A stretch of DNA of 64,000 nucleotides, taken from assembly GCA_028532985.1 (NCBI GenBank), contig JANCIK010000006.1:2356001-2420000 (forward strand), given 5' to 3'. Below are positions 20,059-31,893 of this stretch, in pieces. Position 1 is the first letter of the stretch, and each line of letters starts with the position of its first letter. Origin of the DNA: Stropharia rugosoannulata (Eukaryota; Basidiomycota; Agaricomycetes; Agaricales; Strophariaceae). The position numbers and the translations under genes were made by a program. The notes below the pieces were generated by a model. The model ran no database searches. It was given only the letters and a program-made list of their open reading frames with translations, and had not been told where the DNA came from.

Positions 20059-23000
20059 CTATTTTCCGTATTCTTCAATGACGGAGCGAGGTTCAATGTA
20101 ATCTCCTAGTGGAATAAATTGATGATCCAGTCTGATTATGTCCAAATTAATCAAGAGAACTAAATTAAGATACACAGATACGTACCCAAAAGCAGGCGGC
20201 CCTCCAACAGTCAACCCATGTTCGGAACGCCATAGTGGATGGCCTGCGAGGGCGACAACTATGTATATGTGGCCACTTTCAGAAGGTCGTATATGAATCG
20301 GGAGAATCATAAAAGCTACCTGTCACACGCAACCCATATGAATCTAAGAAGTGATTCAGTGCAATTGAAAATTCGACGGAAAACCTATCGAACATACATT
20401 CCGGAGTACCCAAGTGGGACCCGCTTTGTGAATCAAGTATCGTTATCAGATCCGGGACACTGGCTACAACCTGCACGATGTTAGGACTGCTTACTTGAGG
20501 ATACATTTCACTTACTACCTTCCTCTGAATGGTGCCGTCGCTACTTGACGTTTCAGCGTAAGCACACAAATTCTCATTTTGGAACGGAATGAGCATGGTG
20601 GTTGTCATCTCGTTACTTGACGTCTCAGAGAGTGTCTCCACCTGTTCACTGTCTTCCATTTCATCTGCTGTTAGCTGGGCAATGCGGACTTGACCCCAAG
20701 TGAATCCAGCCCGTACTTCCTGTAATAAAATTTATGAAAGTTACAAACACATACAAGATAATATGCTCGAACAGCAACATATAACAAAGTACATACCCGA
20801 GATACATCGATTATCTTCCCGACAAAAAGGCAAACACCATTTTGAAGATTCAAAATAGCTCTAGCAACGTTTTTCATATTACTTATAAAAGATAATAAGT
20901 GAGTATACAACGCCACACTGAGGAAGAAAAAACAGCAGACGTACTTCGTTTGTCGGCAAATAGCTACGGCGCGTCCCATCCTCCAGGCTTGGCTTTGACT
21001 ACGTGTGACGCCAAAGTCTCTGGCGTCCCGCAATGCTAGTGGTGGCGGACAAAGAGCAGCTGACGACCCCATCACCGTAGTCACTACACGCATAATTGAT
21101 TCTACATAATGTTCGTTCTTTACGGAGGTTAATATCTAGGAGCAACGTCAAATTCAGGTTAAAATGCATTTCTAGAATAATTTGTCGAAAAGTAAAAGCA
21201 CGTACCACGGTATTATTGCTACCGTCATTGAGAGAACATGGAACGAGGCTGGGGATCGCCAATATTTGAATGAGCGGCGTCCCCATTGAGAAGGGGGTCA
21301 GAGCTCACGCGTTGGGACGGCCATAGACAGCTATATCATAGAATTGATAAGAATTTATATGAAATCATTGAGAGCTAGGTCAACCTACCTGGTAAAACTT
21401 GATTGAGCATCGGATATGCTAGGGTATCCATTAAGTTTCATTATCTCTACCATCAGGGGGCCAGCTTACCTCTTCCCATTAAGTCCCCATCAAGGGCTGG
21501 GACACCATAATATCTTTTACATTAGTGAATTGAATGTTAATATGCGAAATAGGGAAAGGACACACTTCGTCATCTGTAGAGATTGCATTCCATTGCTTCC
21601 CCCGATCTCATCACTGCGTATGGTGAGTGCTTTTTGCGGAAGTGCTCCCATAGGACATACCATAGTGTAGCCCCGAACTCTGCTATGCCGCAGTACTTTG
21701 CCAGCTCTAGCCCTGCTATTCGCAGATGAGCACCACTTCGAATGCGTTCAGACCCGACAGATGGGGATCCCATAAACCCTCCCCGAACAAGCAATGCATC
21801 GTCGGGAAGTGTGGTGTGATCAACAATTCGGATTGAACCTCCGTCACGTAGAATCTGACGACAAATGAGGTATGCTGGATACGGGGATCCACCGCCTCCC
21901 TAGATCACATTAATAACATATGCTCAGCGACGGTGGCCCAAGCTTACGGTTCCCAATATACCACAACCTTCCATGATAAAAACTAGTTCAGAAGAATTTA
22001 GTACGATATAATAGGTCCACAGTGGCAGTCGACACATACAAAGGTCAGTTTCAGAGAGGTACCATATGCCTCCTTCAATCTTGGGTTTATATGTCCGATA
22101 GTCAATCGGCTCTTCAAGTGTGGGTTGGTGAACAATGGGTTCGGCCTCTGGCCCGTCATCTTCATTTCCTACTATGTCGTCTACGACGGACAACGGCGCC
22201 GCCGACCCTTCATCTTGACCTAGCTCTCCCACTGCCCTTACAATGATGCGTGTTGCTTGGTTCGTCACGTACTGACAATTACCAACTAAAGTCAGATCCG
22301 GGCTTAGTGTGGAGGCAGCGGACACTCACCTGCACAGGTAGTATATTAACGTCCACCACACCAACACTGTCTCTTATTGCTCCCGTTCTCACCGCCTCTT
22401 CAATAGCTCTCTCCTTGATTTGTTGAATAGCATCATTGAGATTTCGACCCTCAAGAATCTCAATAGTGTCGACCTCGCCGGAGACATTGGCAATAGCAGC
22501 ACCAACTGCGTTTGCTACTTCATGATGATCGGGGACACTGCAAACCGTTTATACGTTAAGTACTCTCATACGCAAGATCGAACCTACATTATCTTCTTTA
22601 CGCCTTTTAGTTTGGGAGGGGCAATTATTGAGCCTCCACCGACTAGGAGGATGTCACAGTCTTCTGGTGATGTCTTCATACGGTCAATCACCCTCTAATA
22701 GTTATATGGGTAAATAATAAATGCGGGCATGAGGGAGGTATATACGCACCTCTAACAACCGCTTGATACTGGCTTGGGCCATCTTGACTGTACTTTCCTC
22801 TATGTGTGCGGTTTTGGAAAAGTCACCAACTGCGTCAGTTCCTGATCGAACAGCGATATCTGTAGCAGTTAATTGAGTTCCACCAAAAACAAGGCTGTCT
22901 CTTGTTAACTTTGAGAGGTTAGCGTCCACCACAGTAGGTTCTCAGAGCCAGACTCACATAATGCCCCACAGAATCGGGACCGACCGTTACTTTGTTGTTT

Positions 23001-24553
23001 TCTAAGCAGCGAATGCGTGATCCACCCCCAAGGCCAATGGATTGAACATCAGGCATCGAGAAACTTTGAAAGAAATTTGAAAATAAATAACTCGCAGATA
23101 TCAATAATGCATGAGCTATGTCACTGACTTGGTGCGTACTCCGGCCACTTGAGAAGTATAAGATGCCACGCAATATTCCAGCCTAAAGTAGTAATTTACA
23201 TACCTTCAATAAATGCAGCTGCCTGTCGGGGATAGCCACTTGGCAATAGCACTCCAACATCTGTCGTTGTCCCGCCGACGTCAACCACAATCATGCTCTT
23301 TCCGTCCCTACTATCCCGAGGCACTAGGTCAATACCCGCCAGATATGAGGCACCCCTCATAGAGTTTGTAGCACCACTTGCAAAAGTCCTAATAGGAAGT
23401 TTCGCGGCGTTTTCTGCGCTGGTAAGAGTCCCATCATTCTATAATCTCCTAATCAGTGCGTTAAACTTGGCAAGAAAGTAAACATACCTGAGTGAGGTAG
23501 AGCCCGCACGTAAGGCCAAGTCCCCTAACGGCTTTCCGGTACGCGCGAACAGTTCGCTGAGCAAATGCAGTGATAGAGGCATTTAGGATCGTGGCATTCT
23601 CCCTCTCAATGAATCCAACCCGCCCAACTGACGTACGGCATAAGAAAGGTCTATTAAAATTCAAAGAGAAAAGAGTCACCATCGCATGAACAAACAATGT
23701 TGACATCCGAACCCAATGTCGCTTGCAGAATATCCCTCGCTTTATATTCTTGTGTACCACCAACGTCCAAAGGTGAGTCTGCTCTTCGTTTTTAATACGG
23801 GGTGTCAGAGAAACAAGGCGCTACGCACAAATACCGATGAGTGCGATGTTTTTCAAGCCTTTTGACTTGATGATTGTAGCCTGTTCCAAAAGCTCGTCCT
23901 CTTGGATGTCGTTTATCACGCGCCCATCACTTGAAAGAAAGATCAATGAGGGAAAGTATTTATGCAATAAAAAATCAAACCTTACATTTGAAACCCTCCC
24001 TTGATAATTGCAGTGTGTCCGTCAATTATGTTCTTCAAATCCTTAGGAAAGTCTATGAACTACACCTGTGTTAATGGTTCACGCAAAAATGTTTACGCAA
24101 TTGGTAGACATACCGGAGGGCATTCGGTCGTGTAAGGATCTGCGAGGCGGATGACAGCGACTTTTGCTAAGCGTGCTGAATCTAACTGCACAACCGCATT
24201 TATGAAATGCTAGATCACACGGAAATATATGTAAGTTTTGAATACACTACAAACCATCTTGAAACATACGGTGGTTCCGATGGTCAGCCCTCTTATATCC
24301 GGGCTCGTTGGATCAATTCCCGAAGCACTGAGAACTTCCCTGACGACCTTCTCAATGCCAGTGGTAACATCCACAGTAGTTTCGTGTTTGAATGAAGCTA
24401 GGATACCCCGATTCTGATTTTGGCGTCGAGTAGTATCGATTATTACACCGTCGGTATTTGTTCCTACAAAGCGTCAAGTAATGTAGTCGTCCTCTAGAGT
24501 GCGTTAGACAAACCGCCAACATCTACACCGATGCGATATTTGCCTCCAGTCAT
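20059..24553 (-). CDS. Hydantoinase/oxoprolinase A fused to DUF917 domain
   Basis: I reconstruct 28 exons, from the ATG at 24553 to the TAG at 20059; 996 aa. Exon starts, descending: 24553, 24463, 24209, 24059, 23929, 23778, 23627, 23438, 23147, 23063, 22908, 22694, 22537, 22271, 21982, 21899, 21613, 21513, 21418, 21331, 21248, 21135, 20881, 20719, 20470, 20343, 20258, 20131. Several exons are tiny (19, 22, 24 and 30 nt). Residues 8-20 (IGVDVGGTNTDGV) and ~296 (VVDVGGTTTDVGV) are the two phosphate-binding loops of the hydantoinase A fold. RVGFIERENATILNAS and IGLGGGSRIR are also family strings. From ~600 the DUF917 domain follows (GTGGGGSPY, YYGVPALDGDLMGR, FGVTRSQSQAWRMGRAVA). Such proteins hydrolyse cyclic amides with ATP; the substrate is unknown. 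A 45-nt stretch at 20471-20518 is in frame and could be retained. Confidence 0.88.
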
Positions 24554-25446
24554 CCTGCAAGAAACGTCGTTATCGCGATAAGAATTGTAAATTCACCTGC
24601 GTCAGGGTATTTTCAGCATTTATATACCATGGTCATGGGAATTCTAGAATATATATCGTAAGTGGGAATGTATTTATTTTGACCGACGAGTTACAGGTCA
24701 TGATTATGGATTATCGATTATGAGTCGTGCAGCACAAGTTTTCACGTCTATTATTATCCTTGTGAGCCAGTATCAAGTCGAAAGGCTAAGTACACTCACT
24801 AACTTGGGCCAAGAGTAGAGCCTCAAGGAGATGTATAGGATCTCTCCCAACATGCTCGAGACGTCGGAGCAAGCTTCGGGGCGGTTGCTTAATATTCCTC
24901 ACTCCGACAAGAGACGGCAACGTCGTTGCTTCACCCAAGCTTGACCTTGGCTTGACCAATAAGTAGACTAAAGATTGACTCAAGAGCCATTTATAAGAAG
25001 ACCTTGTCATAAATCGGAACAATTATAACAGACGGAATGATACTCACTTGAATTGGATTAAGAGGACAGAATAAATATATTTAATATCATATTGATATCA
25101 TACATCTCATATTATTATGCAGGCTCATGGTGGGACGTGGAGATTTGACGGAAGCGTGAACGGGACAGGATACATAAGTCAACGAAAACAAAGCGATTGC
25201 TGAGACAAAGAGAACAAAGCGTAGCGAAAGCGAGGAACGAATAACAAACTGAAAGCAGGAGTCAAAATACGAGATTATGGAACGAAATAAATTTGAATGC
25301 ATGCATACTTGTTTTATGCAAGATCGGGAAAAAGTCGTGACTCAGGCGTCCGGTCGGTATCTGCATGAAAGTTCGTTCAACAAACCAGAGAAATAAAAAG
25401 AAAAGAAAACGATGCAGGGGTAACATCTTTCCCCTAGTAACAACTC
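24554..25446. other. Intergenic region
   Basis: 0.9 kb between two minus-strand genes: promoter of the hydantoinase gene and 3' end of the next one. The part near 25070-25110 is AT-rich. No gene or repeat seen. Confidence 0.4.
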
Positions 25447-27555
25447 TTATACCCAATGTGCCCGCTCTGATCTAGAGCGCTTGGCTGCCCTCTCCCTGTC
25501 AGCCTCGCGGGCATACAGCCGCTGCTGCCTCACGTCCATCATCATCTGTTTCCCTACAGGGGACAGCTCCGACGACGACGCCGGCGACGGTGGGTTAAAC
25601 ATCGCCTGATGTACCACTGTACGCAGCAGCGCCTTCGACCCCGACGAGTGACTGTTCGAGCGCAACGGTGTCGAGGGCAGCTCCATTTTGACAGAGAGTC
25701 CAAGTTGGTTCTCTTTATGATGTCCGATAAGCGGCGCCACCACGTCTTGCCTGTGATGCCGAGTGCGCGACGACGGGCGATCCTCGCGGGTGTGTGAGCC
25801 AACAGAGCTGACAGAGGAGCGCCGGTTTGTGGGTTGCTGACGTTTGGGTCCGGATATGACTTTTCCAGATGGGTCAGAGACAGACGTCGACGACGCATTA
25901 GAGAGCTCTACTAGGGCTGAGCGCCGGCGCTTAATGCTCCCAGAAGATTTACTGGGAAGTGCGCGAGGGCCTCGTAAACGACTTGGTACGTTGTCATGTG
26001 CAGCAGAGGGTGTAGGCGCCGTGACGATAACCTTGGTCGGTCCGGTCATGATAACTTTCACATCGTTCACTTTGACACCTTGAACATCAGGTTTATCTAG
26101 TGGATCTTGATGGACTTGAATAGATGAGAGTGGCTGATGGGATGAGTGACTGTCGTCCGAGAATGCAGAGCGAGGACCGCCATAAGCGTCTCGATAGGCA
26201 GGTACAGAGGGCGTACGCTCCAGGGTCGTTGAATGAGGACGAATGCTAGCCGGTTTCGGTGTATTCGGTGTGGTTTCAGTCACGGATGGGAGTAAGGTAG
26301 AAACTCGTGCCGGAGCGAAGGTAAATGGGGGAGGATCGTTGAAATTATATATTATTTTTTCACTCTCTTCAGATGGGGTACTGAAACAACTTGGGAGTTC
26401 TGGAAGGGTCCTGTCTAAGTTTGCCGGGGTTGTAGATTGCTTTTTGGTCAAGAAATCGAAAATCTGTGAAGCCCTTTGAGGTGTAGTGGGATTAACATGC
26501 ATATATGGACTGTTTCCAAGCTTTCCCAGAATGTTTTCTATGCCTTCAGAGATGTCGTCATCAATATCCATACTAACTTCAACCTCCATGGAAGAAATTG
26601 CTGGGTTGTCGATTGTGCCCATTGATGCATCGGTGGTACAAGAAATATCCGCCTTTAGTGGCATGGTGTATGTATGTTTTGGTGTCACCGGAGTCTCGAG
26701 AATGAGAGAAGTCGAAGAAGCAGTAGCTTCGCTTTCCCTAAAAACAGGTGAGCATGACGAAATGTGCATTAAGTACTTTGAAACTTACGCCAAGAACCGT
26801 TCAGCCCATGAGATGTCTCCTTCTCCACTTTCACTGCCATCACTGTCATGCGAATATATGCTAGGCTGGGCTCCCAAAAGCTGGCGTAGGGTAGAGCCAT
26901 TACGCCGAACCTGTGTTCGACCTTCTTTAGGGGGTTCCAGTGAACGCGCAGGGGTATCGTTTGAGAAAGCATCAGCGGCAACTTTGCCATGATCGTCATA
27001 CAATTCGAGAAGACTAGCAACAGATGGATCTGACCGAAGCCTCAGAACGCGGCTATCATCTTCAGCCAAAGACGAGCGTTTGTTGCTTTTATCAGAGTCT
27101 TTGGGGTTGGGTAAGTTTGGAACGGGATCCTCAACAGGAGTGTGTCTCCGGCGCTTGTGAACAGTGACATTGTAGGTGCTCCTTTGACTTATCGTGCTGC
27201 TTGCCAAGCTAACTGCTGATGATGACGGAGGATTTATGACATTATTTATTGGGTGCGCTAAGTAGCAGTGGTTAGTGTTAATCCAGGCACGACATTAGCG
27301 GTTTGAAATAAACTCACGCAAGGGAGGTAAAAGAGAGTAATCAAGCTCAGAGATTTGCACAAAGCGAGCAGAGGAAGATCTCAGAAGCCGTCCAACGGCG
27401 GCTTCATGCTCTTCCTCGGTGACTGCTGAGGGTGGAGCCCCTGATGACACCTCCGACCATGGTAATTCGGGCACGGGTATATTATGGACAATCGGGAGCC
27501 GGTCCTTTTTATTCTTCTTGCTTCCAATAGAGAACAAGCGCTTGAGGAGGCCCAT
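25447..27555 (-). CDS. Unknown Ser/Pro-rich protein
   Basis: Three exons: 27555-27318, 27257-26789, 26737-25447; 665 aa. I chose the ATG at 27555 (MGLLKRLFSIGSKKNKK); an in-frame ATG 38 codons upstream is less likely because it extends into the promoter shared with the divergent gene. The N-terminus is short, hydrophobic and basic. The middle is low-complexity with many Ser, Thr and Pro and several basic clusters (e.g. KRRRHTP, SIKRRRSAL), suggesting nuclear location and phosphorylation. The C-terminus is the least degenerate part: ALLRTVVHQAMFNPPSP, then a charged helix with QQRLYAREADRERAAKR. I do not recognise a domain. The gene is divergent from the DUF202 gene with 215 bp between start codons. 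Confidence 0.75.
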
Positions 27556-27770
27556 AATTAAGGACAGTGGTGGAAAGGAGTGTGGTGCGCCTGTTGCTTG
27601 GGCGTGAACAGCCCGCAAGTGGTACTTGAACATGGCGCAAACACGTACAAAGCCCGTTTGCGCGCTCATGCACGTGGTCGCATATTATAGTCACACGGGC
27701 GGACCGCTCCTCCGCGCAGACCTTGGTCCTTCACCTCCATTTCCTATCTTCACGACCTCTTACGATTATA

Positions 27771-28200
27771 ATGAACCCCAGCCTTGTGGAGAACACTGGA
27801 AGCACTGCCCGTGACTTCTGTATGCTCGAGCGCAACATCCTCTCCCATTTCAAACTGGCACTCCTTCTGTCCCTCTTATCTTCGTCGCTTCTCCTGCAAA
27901 CCCGCCTCGTACCCAGTTCCGGAGAAGAGACTCTAAAGTCTTCATCTCTTCCTCTGGGATCCATCGAATTTGTGTGTGCTTTGGCTGCCATAGGGGCGGG
28001 TGTGTGGGAGTACTTCGCGGGCTACAGAGATCTCCGGCAGTCAAGAGCATTCCTAGCTGCCGTCAAGTGAATAACTAATAATCATGCAGTCCGGCTTCAG
28101 CTGACTTCTCCTTTCTCACAGGCCTCACCTCTGGATTATGGGCACGGTTGCTGCCGTTGTGTTTGCCACTTGTGTTGCCTTGCTTGCTTTGGACGATTGA
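27771..28200 (+). CDS. DUF202 family membrane protein
   Basis: Two exons: 27771-28066 and 28122-28200; 124 aa. The spliced protein has the DUF202 pattern: ARDFCMLERNILSHFKLA, a first membrane segment, a second around EFVCALAAIGAGVWEY, the loop GYRDLRQSRAF, and a last membrane segment (VAAVVFATCVALLAL) ending LDD. Three membrane segments in all. DUF202 proteins include the VTC1-like small subunits and other vacuolar or endomembrane proteins; the exact role of this branch is unknown. An in-frame ATG lies 16 codons upstream, but ATG 27771 begins the conserved part. Confidence 0.85.
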
Positions 28201-28821
28201 GATAATTAGGCAGGGACATTTACTAGATGTTGCGTGGAACCGAAGCCTATGGTACGTACGTAGTAAGAAAAGTCTCGTTCCACAATTGTTTTACGTTTTA
28301 TTACATTATCTCACAGCCGTTCTTCTTAGGTGTGCGTGGATTACACGCGACCAGTCACAATAGCATCATAATGGTCCCAGCCTTATCCTAGCCCTTCTGG
28401 GAGCTTCTGGCAGGCTTGTAGATTTCCATGATTTGCATATGACAGCATCGGTCGCCCTCTGTTTTGGGCGGACATTCGAGCCATGGACATGGAAAAGTGT
28501 ATATTATACCAGACTTGTCATATATATGCCATCTTTGCTCAGAGTACAGAATATATGCTTTCGGGTCAAGCGCTCTAGTCTACAACGAGTCTTGGGCCCG
28601 GCATTCTTGAAATAGACGGACCCCGGCGTCATAAGATTTACGGCACTTTATCCGGCAGGGTGTTGTGCTTAAATTGGATTGTGGTCTGACCAAGTTATAA
28701 ATTCCGATAGGCACCTGGACTTGTCTATTTCCCCCCCCATTTTCGTCTTCCACTGGCATTCCCACTTTAACATTTCTCCATCTTTTGTTACGCTCATAGA
28801 CAATAATCGACCTATTATACA
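28201..28821. promoter_or_regulatory. Promoter region of the MTHFR gene
   Basis: 621 nt between two plus-strand genes. It includes a run of nine C residues near 28731-28739. No gene or clear regulatory motif found. Confidence 0.4.
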
Positions 28822-31025
28822 ATGAAAATTAGCCAAAAGATAGAGAAATCTTCGCAAGAGGATAAGATCTGGTGGTCGTTCGAGTATTTCCCCCCTCGGA
28901 CGGCACAGGTGCGCTTTTACAAAAAATTTCCCAACAGGATCCGTGCAGATGACAATAACTCAAGGGTCTTCAAAACCTTCTTGACCGTATAGAGCGTATG
29001 CGCGCACTAGGGCCTGAATTCATAGATATCACATGGTGAGTGGTCTCCGCCCCCGCAAAGCTCAGCACTCATCCTTGCTAGGAATGCTGGTGGACGCACC
29101 TCGGACCTAACGTCCGAGATGGTCAAAACCTGCCAAGGTCTCATCGGCATCGAGACGTGCATGCATTTGACATGCACCAACATGCCCAAGGAGAAGGTGG
29201 ACATCGCATTGGAGGTGCGCAACAGGGGAGATAACTCGATCATGGAGTGCAGGAATTAACCCATCCTCGACGACAGGACGCTAAAAACCATGGCTGCAGG
29301 AATGTACTTGCGCTGCGGGGCGACCCGCCCCAAGGCAAGGAGGAATGGGAAGCTGTCGACGGCGGCTTTGTGCACGGCATCGATCTCGTCCGACATATCC
29401 GACGAAAGTACGGTGACTACTTCGACATCGCTGTCGCCGGATTTCCTCAGCATATGACACTCCCCGAGGAAGAACTCACGAAGGAGATGCAATGGTTGAA
29501 AGAAAAAGTTGACGCTGGCGTCAATTTCATCTTCACCCAGATGTTCTACGACGTTGATCTCTTTATCAACTGGGTCAAGGCCGTCCGTGCAGCGGGCATC
29601 ACCATTCCAATTGTCCCCGGTATTGCTCCTATCCAGACGTGGAACGGCTTCCAGCGCGCCACGAGTCTAGCTAAGATTGTCATTCCCCAATCCTTCCTTG
29701 ACGCTCTGGAGCCCGTTCAGAACAACGACGAGAAGGTCCGTGAGATCGGTACGAAGCTTGTCGCAGATATGTGCCGAAAGATTTTGGCTGCCAGCATTGG
29801 TATCCGCGGACTTCACTTCTACACCATGAATCTTGAAAAGGGCACCAAAATGCTGCTCGAGGAGCTTAACCTCGTTCCCAGAATCGAGACCATTAAACCT
29901 CTCCCTTGGAGACAAGTAAGTTTTTTCTTTCGCTTTCTAAATTTAGCCCGCAATTCATAACCGGTTCCAGTCTCTTACACCAAACAGGCGTCAAGAGACT
30001 ATTAGGCCTATCTTCTGGGCTAATCGCACGAAGTCCTACATCTCCCGCACGGAGAATTGGGATGAATACCCCAATGGTCGTTTCGGGGACTCGCGCAGTC
30101 CGGCATACGGTGAACTGGACGGTTACGGTGTATGGATAAAGCAGACGGTGCGTATACTACACTGAGTGGTTTAAACTGTCTATTTATGCTGATATGATCC
30201 GCAGAAAGAGGATGCTCTCAAACTCTGGGGCTACCCACAGACATTCGCCGATATCTGCTCTCTCTTTTCCCGCTTCTGTACCTCTGATTTAGCTGCTCTG
30301 CCGTGGTCAGATCAGCGCCCTTCAAGCGAAACCTCCGTCATCGCCAAATCGCTTGCGCAGATCAACGAGCTAGGGTTCTTAACGATCAACTCCCAACCCG
30401 CTGTTAACGGTGCTAGAAGCGACGATAAGACGTTTGGCTGGGGCCCCAGTAACGGATACGTGTATCAAAAGGTACGCGGGTCCCCATTGTTATCGATTTT
30501 CGGGGAATTAATGATCAATCTGATTCACCTTGGAACAGGCGTACCTCGAGTTCTTTGTCAGCCCTGCTCTCCTCGCTCTCCTCATTCCGCACATCGAACG
30601 TGACACGAACATCACTTACTATGTGATCAACAAACGTGGAGATTTGCGCACCAACACACACTCGGATGGGCCCAATGCCGTCACCTGGGGCGTGTTCCCG
30701 GGCAAGGAGATCATTCAGCCTACCATTGTTGAGGCAGTGAGCTTCATGGCTTGGAAGGTGATTTACGTTTGCTTCATTATTATTTACGTCGGCTCAATAT
30801 TACGTGCAGGATGAGGCATTTGAGCTTGGAACGCAATGGGCCAAGCTCTACGAACATGACTCCCCTTCTCAAAAGGTCATTTCAGAGTTCATGGAGACAT
30901 CGTTCTTGGTCAACGTCGTGCACAACGACTTCCACGACCCGGACGCTATCTTCCGCCCCTTCTTCAAGGCCAGTGCTGAGTACTCTGCCGCCAAGGCCAA
31001 GTCGACCACCGTTAACGGCCACTGA
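28822..31025 (+). CDS. MET13: Methylenetetrahydrofolate reductase
   Basis: Eight exons: 28822-28908, 28965-29035, 29082-29214, 29277-29915, 29971-30147, 30205-30471, 30539-30757, 30810-31025; 602 aa, the usual length for fungal MTHFR. The catalytic TIM barrel fills the first ~300 residues. [11 protein letters not shown] contains the catalytic glutamate (Glu21), followed by [24 protein letters not shown] and [10 protein letters not shown]. The C-terminal half is the eukaryotic regulatory region ([35 protein letters not shown]), which binds S-adenosylmethionine in other species. The enzyme reduces 5,10-methylene-THF to 5-methyl-THF with NAD(P)H and FAD in the cytosol, feeding methionine synthesis. 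All splice sites are GT..AG. Confidence 0.97.
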
Positions 31026-31893
31026 TGGTAATGCTATCTCAGTATCCGATTTAACATTATATTCGCCCACACCCCTCTCAGCTGTCTATCTCGTCTCAGT
31101 TTCGCTTTTCGTTTTTGTTTTCGTCTTCCTTTGCGCCTCTCGGACACGGGTTCAACTCCCGTGGTCCCGTCGCCATAACCTTGGGACTTCTATTTGCATC
31201 GCTCCTATCATCACATAGCATTGTATCTTGGCATCTTTTACGAGCTCTTTACGACATTCATACCACCATCGCACTCATACTCCTGCATCAACTGCATTTA
31301 TCATATAGATATCCCACGCGTCCTATGGCATTATTTAATTATCACATCACGGAAATACACATTTGCTCAAAATGTACTTACTGTCCACTTGTTCTGGAAG
31401 GTTTTCCAGACAGCTGTTAGCACACATGGAGTGGGACACTGAGGAAGTCGATTAATGTTGTTATCATCGCCCGCATTAGCCTCGCCAGGAGACGAGCACA
31501 TATGTTGAATAACAACTCAAAAAGTTCATTGAATTGTCAAGTGGGTTGTTGTCACGGACCCATCATACAGGTGCGCACGCACTATGCATTCAGTATACGT
31601 ACTGTCTTCAGTTGGTCTGCAGTATATATCACATTTAAGCAATAATATTTGATTCTATACCTGGACGCAGAAACATCCCTGATCCCGAAAATGTGATAGA
31701 AACTACATATTCCGCAGTCCATAAATTCAATCAACGCACAAGTAGCTGCAGTAGCTCCTCTAACCATATGTGCAGAATACCATGTTCGCTCTGAAGACGG
31801 ATGACTCGGGACATAACTTTGGGCATATCAAACGAAATCACTTCTATAATAGTAGCATTCCCAAACTTCAGCATCCTATAACAAATAATATAG
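31026..31893. other. Convergent 3' region of MTHFR and ELMO genes
   Basis: 868 nt between two converging stop codons. It is AT-rich beyond about 31200. A short hairpin resembling a tRNA T-arm occurs at about 31145-31168 but has no tRNA body around it. No gene supported. Confidence 0.4.

Noticed and set aside
25560..25898. Minus-strand Arg-rich 114-codon ORF
   Set aside because: It is an alternative frame within the last exon of the Ser/Pro-rich gene and shows no independent features.
31145..31175. tRNA T-arm-like hairpin (acgggttcaactcccgt)
   Set aside because: No D-arm, anticodon arm or pairing acceptor strand lies in the 60 nt upstream.
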